Shown here piece after piece: positions 59,451 through 64,000 of a stretch of 64,000 nucleotides of DNA; position 1 is the first letter of the stretch; each line of letters begins with the position of its first letter. The notes beneath the pieces were generated by a model. That model was not told the origin of the DNA, did not search any database, and saw nothing but the letters and a program-made list of their open reading frames with translations. The stretch lies in the NCBI GenBank assembly GCA_050309775.1, contig JBNRMV010000007.1, positions 1 through 64,000 of the forward strand, read 5' to 3'. Made by a program: the position numbers and the translations under genes. Source of the stretch: DTU072 sp050309775 (lineage in GTDB: Bacteria; Bacillota; Clostridia; Christensenellales; DTU072).

Positions 59451-60776
59451 TTATTTGCCCACACAAAAGGTGGAAAAGACCTCCTCTATTATGCTTTCGC
59501 TAATGTCGTTGCCGGTTATTTTTGCCAGCTCACCATATGCGGCGCGCACCGCCACAAGGGAAATTTCTGCCGGCTGAAAATCTATTTCCGCAAGCGCATC
59601 TTCAAGATGCCTTTTTGCCAGCCTAAGACAGTATACATGACGCTCTCTGGTTATTATCCCCGTGGAGAATATTTTTTCTCTCTCTGACATCTTCAGCAAT
59701 TCCTGCTTGACTGCCTCTATGTCACTTGGCGGCTTGGCCTTTATTACTATGCTTTGCTGCCTTTTGAACTTGCCGACGTCGCTCTTGTTGGATATGCGTA
59801 TGACCTGTTTTTCTTTCAAAAGAGTTTCCAGCTGTCGTTCTTCTTCTGTTTCGGGTTGCGACATATCCATGACAAAAAGCACAATATCTGCGGCTTTTAT
59901 TGCTGCTTTTGTGCGTTCAATGCCCTTTTTTTCTATTTCGTTGTGGCTGTCACGAATTCCCGCCGTATCCAAAATGTTGAATCTTATGCCGTCAAGCTCT
60001 ATGGTTTCGGTAAGAATGTCTCTTGTCGTTCCTGCATATTCTGTGACAATTGCCCTGTCCGCCATTACCAGCCCGTTAAGCAAGGACGATTTCCCCACAT
60101 TAGGCAAGCCGATTATTGCGACATCTATGCCCTCTGTAACCACCTTGGCAAGCCTTGCTCCGTCAAGTAAGCGCTCTATTTCCGCCAACACTTCTTTTAT
60201 TTTTTGTTTTATGGGGAAGTTTGGTTCATCTTCGGTTTCTTCGGGATAATCCAATCGCACCTCAAGCGCAGCAAGCGCTTGCAACAACTTATCCTCCATT
60301 TCATATATGCCTTGGGATATCTCTCCCGATAACAACCTATAACTTTGGAGTATCTCGCTTTGGCTTTGGGCGTTTATCATTTCGGCAATGCCTTCAGCCT
60401 CCGCCAATCCTATTTTGCCGTTCAGAAAAGCCCTTTTTGTAAATTCTCCGGCAAGAGCCGGCCGCGCGCCTTTCTCAATGCATAGCTGCAAAATGGCATT
60501 GGCTATGCCTTGTCCGCCGTGACAATGAATTTCGACGACATCTTCTCCTGTATATGATTTAGGCATCTTGTAAAATACACAAAATGCCTTTTCTGCAAAA
60601 GTATCGCCTCTTACGGTTCCCAAATACATCATATTGGGGGTCCAATTAGAGTTTTTTATGCTGCCGCTATTAAATATCTTTTTTGCTATCGCAAGAGACT
60701 CCTCTCCGGAAAGCCTAATTATGTTTACGCCGGACTTAGTTGCCGTTGAGGTGGCTATGGCAGCAATGGTATCCAT
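59451..60776 (-). CDS. mnmE: tRNA modification GTPase MnmE (TrmE)
   Basis: 441 aa. N-terminal formyl-THF-binding domain (TIAAIATSTATKSGVNIIRLSGEESL and MPKSYTGEDVVEIHCHGG), helical domain, and a G domain inserted at about 205-360 with GLPNVGKSSLLNGLVM, DTAGIRD and NKSD. The C-terminal FCVGK carries the conserved Cys of the CxGK motif. Partner of MnmG. The family member is complete and of usual length. Confidence 0.98.
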   Translation of the reverse strand: MDTIAAIATSTATKSGVNIIRLSGEESLAIAKKIFNSGSIKNSNWTPNMMYLGTVRGDTFAEKAFCVFYKMPKSYTGEDVVEIHCHGGQGIANAILQLCIEKGARPALAGEFTKRAFLNGKIGLAEAEGIAEMINAQSQSEILQSYRLLSGEISQGIYEMEDKLLQALAALEVRLDYPEETEDEPNFPIKQKIKEVLAEIERLLDGARLAKVVTEGIDVAIIGLPNVGKSSLLNGLVMADRAIVTEYAGTTRDILTETIELDGIRFNILDTAGIRDSHNEIEKKGIERTKAAIKAADIVLFVMDMSQPETEEERQLETLLKEKQVIRISNKSDVGKFKRQQSIVIKAKPPSDIEAVKQELLKMSEREKIFSTGIITRERHVYCLRLAKRHLEDALAEIDFQPAEISLVAVRAAYGELAKITGNDISESIIEEVFSTFCVGK

Positions 60777-60779
60777 TTT

Positions 60780-61595
60780 TTAGAATCTCTTTCGGCTGTA
60801 TCCATAACCCTTGGTTCTCATGGGGCCGGTCTTTTTGAAACTTGTATTGCCGTATTGTATTCTTTTTTCTTCGGTTGTTTCAAGCGGCAAAATTACTATA
60901 TGCCTGTCTTTGCCCTCTCCGTCCGAACGCGTCGAAGCCAGCTTGCTGTCCTGCAACGCAGAGTGGATAATTCTCCTTTCAAAAGAGTTCATCGGCTCCA
61001 ATTCCACCTCTGCCTGGGTGTCGGCTGCCTTTCTTGCCAATCTTTTTGCAAGATTTACAAGCGTTTGTTCTCTCTTTTGGCGATAAAAATCAGCGTCTAC
61101 AACTATTCTCTCATATTTCTTTTCGTCTTTGTTTACTTTGCAGGTAACAATATGTTGGAGAGCGTCAAGCGTCTCTCCCCTATACCCGATAATTTTGTGC
61201 GCTTCGCTGCCTTTTATATAAAACGCCAACTCCGAACCCCTTATTCTTTCGTCAACGGTGCAATTTATATTCATAAACTCCAGTACGGTTTTTACGAAAA
61301 CCTTTGCTTCGCTGTCCTCTCTTTTTTCTTGGGGAGCTCTTTCTTTTGCGACCGCTCTTTCTCTTGGCTCCCTTTTTTTCTTCTCAGGTTTGTTTTCCGT
61401 CTGTTCTACAGCAATATTAATAGTTTCCGGCTCTGTCTTTTCTTTCTTTGAGATAGCAACCGTAGCTTTTTTCAAAAATCCGCCGTTTGAAATTATTTCT
61501 ATTTCGGCATCTTCTCTGCTTAAATTCAGTTCTTTCAACCCTGCATCTATTGCGGCATCCACCGTTGACGCTTTGAATTCGTACTTTTTATCCAT
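60780..61595 (-). CDS. jag: Jag/KhpB RNA-binding protein
   Basis: 271 aa. Jag N-terminal domain (YEFKASTVDAAIDAGLKELNLSREDAEIEIISNGGFLKKATVAIS, 5-50), a Lys/Glu-rich linker (about 52-100), a KH domain with IKGSEAHKIIGYRGETLDALQHIV and an R3H domain with LARKAADTQAEVELEPMNSFERRIIHSAL. The protein binds RNA and in Firmicutes affects cell elongation; it is encoded next to yidC almost everywhere. About 30 basic residues follow the R3H domain (RIQYGNTSFKKTGPMRTKGYGYSRKRF). GGAGAAAA precedes the ATG. Confidence 0.96.
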   Translation of the reverse strand: MDKKYEFKASTVDAAIDAGLKELNLSREDAEIEIISNGGFLKKATVAISKKEKTEPETINIAVEQTENKPEKKKREPRERAVAKERAPQEKREDSEAKVFVKTVLEFMNINCTVDERIRGSELAFYIKGSEAHKIIGYRGETLDALQHIVTCKVNKDEKKYERIVVDADFYRQKREQTLVNLAKRLARKAADTQAEVELEPMNSFERRIIHSALQDSKLASTRSDGEGKDRHIVILPLETTEEKRIQYGNTSFKKTGPMRTKGYGYSRKRF

Positions 61596-61606
61596 TTTTT
61601 CTCCTA

Positions 61607-62719
61607 TTATTTCTTAATTGTCGTTGAGAGAATGTAGTCTCTTTCTTTTTCGTCCTTTCTCTTGGCGACAATGTTGTATGTGAGGTTAAACAAGGTCGTT
61701 ATCAATGAGTTCATAAACATATATAGAGCAAATGCCGTTGAGTATAAAAAGGTGAATACTGTCATCATTATGGGCATAAGGTAGGTCAGCATTTTTGTTT
61801 GCGCTGCCTGTGCTTTCTTTTGCTCTTCTGTCTGCCCCAGCATCTGCGGTTGCTCCGGCGGCTTGTTCAGCTTTGTTCCCAAAAGGTTTAGTATGAAGGC
61901 CAAAACCGGCAATATCAAGTACCCATTCCATGTTTTTTTGCCATTTTCGTCAAAATTATACTTTTCCAAAAGCGGCTTCATTACTCTGTTGTATTCGTTG
62001 GCGTCAACATCCTTTATTCCCAATTTTCCTATGCCTGTATTGCTGAATACATCTGCAGACGGCACAGGGCTGGACCACGTGTCTGGCATAAAAATATTCT
62101 TTGTGAGCAAAAATCTTTCGGGCTTGTAGTTGTCCAATACCGCCTTTTCGGCGGCGGCTATTTGTTCCTGCTTGAGTTGGGCTATTGTGTTGCCTTCTGT
62201 CGGCACAATCTCTCCGTTTTGGTTCTCTGCTCTGCCTTCGTCAATAAACTCCTGTGTCTTTTCGTGGAATGCTTGGGCATAGGCTTCGCTTAAATCATCA
62301 AAATTCTTGGAGTTGTGATATCTGACTGCGCTGTTAAATCCGGAAAACACCGTAATAAAGATGGCAAGCGTTATCAGCATCGGCAAACAGCTTGCAAAAG
62401 TGCTGTATTTGTGCTGTTTGTAGAGGGCGCGCTGTTTTTGCATCAGCAACTCTCTGTTGTTTCCGCACTGCTTGGTGATTTTGTCCAACTGCGGCTTCAT
62501 TTGCTCCATGATTTTGGCATTTTTTCTGGTAATAACCTTTTGCCACACATCAAAGGGGGATGTCGCGGTTTTCAAAAAAAGCGTAAACAAAATAACCGTA
62601 ATACTAAACGCGCCGAACAGCGTTCCGCCTGCCCAGCCGTCTACCCATTTGTACAAAACATTGTAGATTAGTTTCCCAATCAGGTTCAATTCGGTAGCCA
62701 TAAGCCCTATAATGTCCAT
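61607..62719 (-). CDS. yidC: membrane protein insertase YidC
   Basis: 370 aa. Five membrane helices of the Oxa1/YidC/Alb3 fold: FGAFSITVILFTLFLKTATSPFDVWQKV, ASCLPMLITLAIFITVFSGFNSAV, and three C-terminal helices around WNGYLILPVLAFILNLLG, MLTYLMPIMMTVFTFLYSTAFALYMFMNSL. It lacks the N-terminal lipoprotein signal seen in Bacillus SpoIIIJ and has an insertion of about 120 polar residues (130-250) between helices 2 and 3. A Lys stands in helix 1 about where the conserved hydrophilic-groove Arg is expected; this alignment is uncertain. AAGGAAG precedes the ATG, which overlaps yidD by 13 bases. Confidence 0.94.
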   Translation of the reverse strand: MDIIGLMATELNLIGKLIYNVLYKWVDGWAGGTLFGAFSITVILFTLFLKTATSPFDVWQKVITRKNAKIMEQMKPQLDKITKQCGNNRELLMQKQRALYKQHKYSTFASCLPMLITLAIFITVFSGFNSAVRYHNSKNFDDLSEAYAQAFHEKTQEFIDEGRAENQNGEIVPTEGNTIAQLKQEQIAAAEKAVLDNYKPERFLLTKNIFMPDTWSSPVPSADVFSNTGIGKLGIKDVDANEYNRVMKPLLEKYNFDENGKKTWNGYLILPVLAFILNLLGTKLNKPPEQPQMLGQTEEQKKAQAAQTKMLTYLMPIMMTVFTFLYSTAFALYMFMNSLITTLFNLTYNIVAKRKDEKERDYILSTTIKK

Positions 62720-62949
62720 TTTGCACTTCCTTTTAGATTTTCTCTGACGGGGTCAAATCCGCCTTTTGCGAAGGGGTTGCATCTTAAAATTCTTAATGAC
62801 CCCAGCCATACTCCCCGAATAGCTCCGTACTTTTTTATGGCATCCAGCGTATACATCGAGCAAGTGGGGGTATATATACATTTTGCGCCCAGTGACGGGG
62901 ATATAAACCTTTTGTAGAACAAAATCAGCTTTTCGCAAATAAATTTCAT
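62707..62949 (-). CDS. yidD: YidD membrane protein insertion factor
   Basis: 80 aa. The family core CIYTPTCSMYTLDAIKKYGAIRGVWLGSLRILRCNPFAKGGFDPV contains the conserved cysteines and the RCNPF motif. The N-terminal ICEKLILFYKRFISPSLG is an amphipathic membrane-associated helix. YidD assists YidC-dependent insertion. It overlaps rnpA by 4 bases and yidC by 13, the standard arrangement. Confidence 0.95.
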   Translation of the reverse strand: MKFICEKLILFYKRFISPSLGAKCIYTPTCSMYTLDAIKKYGAIRGVWLGSLRILRCNPFAKGGFDPVRENLKGSAKWTL

Positions 62950-63284
62950 TGTTCGCCTCCGGCTATGCCGGCTTTTTGAAGAATATTTAACAGCGTCTGA
63001 GATATCTCGGCAAAATCGGCAGTGACTATCTTTTCTTTTGCCACAACCACAAAATTATGTTGCTTTTGTATCTGCGGGATAATCTGCCGAAAGGCTTCTT
63101 TGATGCGCCTTTTTGTCTTGCTTCGGACAACGCTGTTTCCTACCTTTTTGCTGACGCTGACGCCGAGTTTTATGTTTGCTGCCTTAGCGGCAAACAAAAC
63201 AAGAATATCGCTATGAAACCTCTGCCCGTTCTTAAAAATATATTGAAAGCTGCTGTTATGGCTCAGGCGATATTTTTTTTGCAT
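62946..63284 (-). CDS. rnpA: ribonuclease P protein component
   Basis: 112-aa basic protein that supports the RNase P ribozyme in tRNA 5' maturation. RLSHNSSFQYIFKNGQRFHSDILVLF at the N-terminus, KLGVSVSKKVGNSVVRSKTKRRIKEAFRQI is the conserved RNR segment, and FVVVAKEKIVTADFAEI follows. Starts 3 bases after the rpmH stop. The RNA component is not in the window. Confidence 0.96.
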   Translation of the reverse strand: MQKKYRLSHNSSFQYIFKNGQRFHSDILVLFAAKAANIKLGVSVSKKVGNSVVRSKTKRRIKEAFRQIIPQIQKQHNFVVVAKEKIVTADFAEISQTLLNILQKAGIAGGEQ

Positions 63285-63287
63285 TCT

Positions 63288-63422
63288 TTATGCTGACAGC
63301 TTTGCTCTGCCCTTGTTTCTTCTTCTTGCAAGCACATTGCGTCCGCTTTTGGTCTTCATTCTTTTTCTGAAACCATGAACCTTGCTTGCCTGTCTCTTCT
63401 TGGGTTGGTATGTTCTTTTCAT
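63288..63422 (-). CDS. rpmH: 50S ribosomal protein L34
   Basis: 44-aa L34, read directly from the sequence: it starts MKRTYQPKKRQASKVHGF, continues RKRMKTKSGRNVLARRRNKG and ends RAKLSA. It is the first gene of rpmH-rnpA-yidD-yidC-jag-mnmE-dtd-mnmG-rsmG-parB, with GAGGAG 8 bases before the ATG and an almost perfect promoter. rpmH normally lies beside dnaA and oriC, which are expected to the right of this window. Confidence 0.98.
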   Translation of the reverse strand: MKRTYQPKKRQASKVHGFRKRMKTKSGRNVLARRRNKGRAKLSA

Positions 63423-63472
63423 CTTTGTTGCTCTCCTCTATATATATACTCTTTTTTTACATAAGCTATAGA

Positions 63473-63502
63473 ATTATACAATAAGCCTCAACGCAATGTC
63501 AA
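63473..63502 (-). promoter_or_regulatory. sigma-A promoter of rpmH
   Basis: Minus-strand TTGACA (63497-63502), 18-base spacer ending in an extended TG, TATAAT (63473-63478). Both boxes are perfect. Confidence 0.88.
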
Positions 63503-63564
63503 GGATTTATTCTCTATTATGCTTTTACGTACTGCTCTTTTTTAGGTTTTCTTATAATAAAAAA

Positions 63565-63580
63565 TGTTCCACGTGGAACA
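63565..63580. promoter_or_regulatory. parS centromere site
   Basis: TGTTCCACGTGGAACA is a perfect 16-bp palindrome and matches the conserved parS sequence (TGTTNCACGTGAAACA and its fully symmetric variant). It lies in the 236-bp gap upstream of rpmH, 7 kb from parB. I saw no second copy in the window. ParB would load here and organise the origin region. Confidence 0.93.
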
Positions 63581-63658
63581 ATTTTATACTCCTTCTTGAT
63601 TTTTCCCGTTATTTTGACTGCTCTGTTTTTGTTGCTTTTTCAGGCAAAAGGCTCGTTT

Positions 63659-64000
63659 CTATGTTTTTCTTGACTCTTTTTCGTCCAACAGATAAAAATA
63701 TTTCTTCACCACTTTTTCCGGCACCCTCCCGAAAATTATCAAAGGCATATTTCGGCACAACAAAAACCACTTTTCGGCGTTCAAAAAAGCCTTTTCTCCG
63801 CTGTTGTTTATGCCGCCTAGCTCGGTTATGACAGCAGACCCCATTCCGCAGAGGGCATATTTTTGTATATCTCTTTCTATGCGCTCTTTTTCTATATCGC
63901 TCCAACTTGCTTCGTCAGTCATCAACACTCCGTACTTGGGGGATTTTGCGCCGTTGTGCCGCAGCAGCAAAAACCTGTTAGGATATTCGTCGACGACTTC
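63659..64000 (-). CDS. unknown protein, C-terminal part (gene continues past the right edge)
   Basis: The frame is open from the window edge to TAG at 63659-63661, giving 113 codons. The visible part reads through SPKYGVLMTDEASWSDIEKERIERD, GMGSAVITELGGINN and PLIIFGRVPEKVVKKYFYLLD. I do not recognise it; it looks like a soluble alpha/beta protein. It is on the same strand as rpmH and 237 bases upstream of it, with parS between. dnaA, usually divergent from rpmH, is not the immediate neighbour. The 5' end lies outside, so start and length are unknown. Confidence 0.6.
   Translation of the reverse strand, partial: EVVDEYPNRFLLLRHNGAKSPKYGVLMTDEASWSDIEKERIERDIQKYALCGMGSAVITELGGINNSGEKAFLNAEKWFLLCRNMPLIIFGRVPEKVVKKYFYLLDEKESRKT

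Noticed and set aside
63609..63905. 98-codon basic minus-strand frame near the right edge
   Set aside because: Overlaps the longer frame 63659-64000 in another phase, rich in Arg as shadow frames are, no ribosome site.

Overview
The window looks like a chromosomal segment of an anaerobic Clostridia-type Firmicute, close to its replication origin. The evidence is pyruvate:ferredoxin oxidoreductase, a two-iron superoxide reductase, an EFR1 ferredoxin protein, a Spo0A response regulator, a BclA-like collagen-repeat protein of the kind found on spores, ECF vitamin-transporter genes next to truA, and the block rpmH-rnpA-yidD-yidC-jag-mnmE-dtd-mnmG-rsmG-parB-gyrB-gyrA. The species cannot be named from the sequence. 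Start sites mostly have strong GGAGG-type ribosome sites and many promoters match the sigma-A consensus.

Layout. 0-3 kb: tRNA-Ala and tRNA-Ile (the latter cut by the window edge) with their own promoter, two hypothetical genes, spo0A and radC. 3-7.5 kb: enolase behind three overlapping genes of the CoA-dehydratase activase superfamily. 7.6-10 kb: a GH13 alpha-glucosidase and an EFR1 ferredoxin protein. 10-13.3 kb: ecfA1-ecfA2-ecfT-truA. 13.5-17 kb: nifJ. 17-19.7 kb: an ABC-2 exporter joined to queT. 19.8-30.8 kb: a nine-gene branched-chain amino-acid operon ilvB-ilvN-ilvC-ilvD-leuA-cimA-leuC-leuD-leuB. 30.9-33 kb: a collagen-like gene, a GNAT acetyltransferase and a patch of dispersed GC-rich repeats around a small GIY-YIG nuclease gene. 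33-42 kb: a beta-propeller membrane protein with its sigma factor, a SulP transporter, superoxide reductase, gltX, a PepV-type dipeptidase, a hydrolase and a CwlD-like amidase. 42-50.7 kb: a DnaA-box cluster, uppP, ychF, an unknown membrane protein, cysE-cysS, a VanW protein and an MFS transporter. 50.9-63.6 kb: the origin-proximal block, ending with a perfect parS palindrome and a gene cut by the right edge.

How the genes work together. The ilv/leu operon encodes every step to the 2-keto acids of valine, leucine and isoleucine. Isoleucine would be made by the citramalate route, because cimA is present, LeuCD and LeuB can serve both chains, and no threonine deaminase gene is seen. The branched-chain aminotransferase is absent here. 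The operon is preceded by an unannotated 36-codon leader peptide packed with Ile, Val and Leu codons. Three mutually exclusive RNA pairings and an intrinsic terminator follow. This is a textbook ribosome-mediated attenuator in an organism type where a T-box riboswitch would be expected, and I consider it the most interesting feature of the window.

Other points worth a second look: the sigma factor co-encoded with a membrane-anchored beta-propeller (a possible unrecognised anti-sigma pair), the repeat/GIY-YIG patch, the DnaA-box cluster about 21 kb from rpmH, a GyrA that naturally carries Leu at the quinolone position Ser83, parB without parA beside it, a divergent Spo0A receiver domain, and a possible leaderless transcript for ecfA1.
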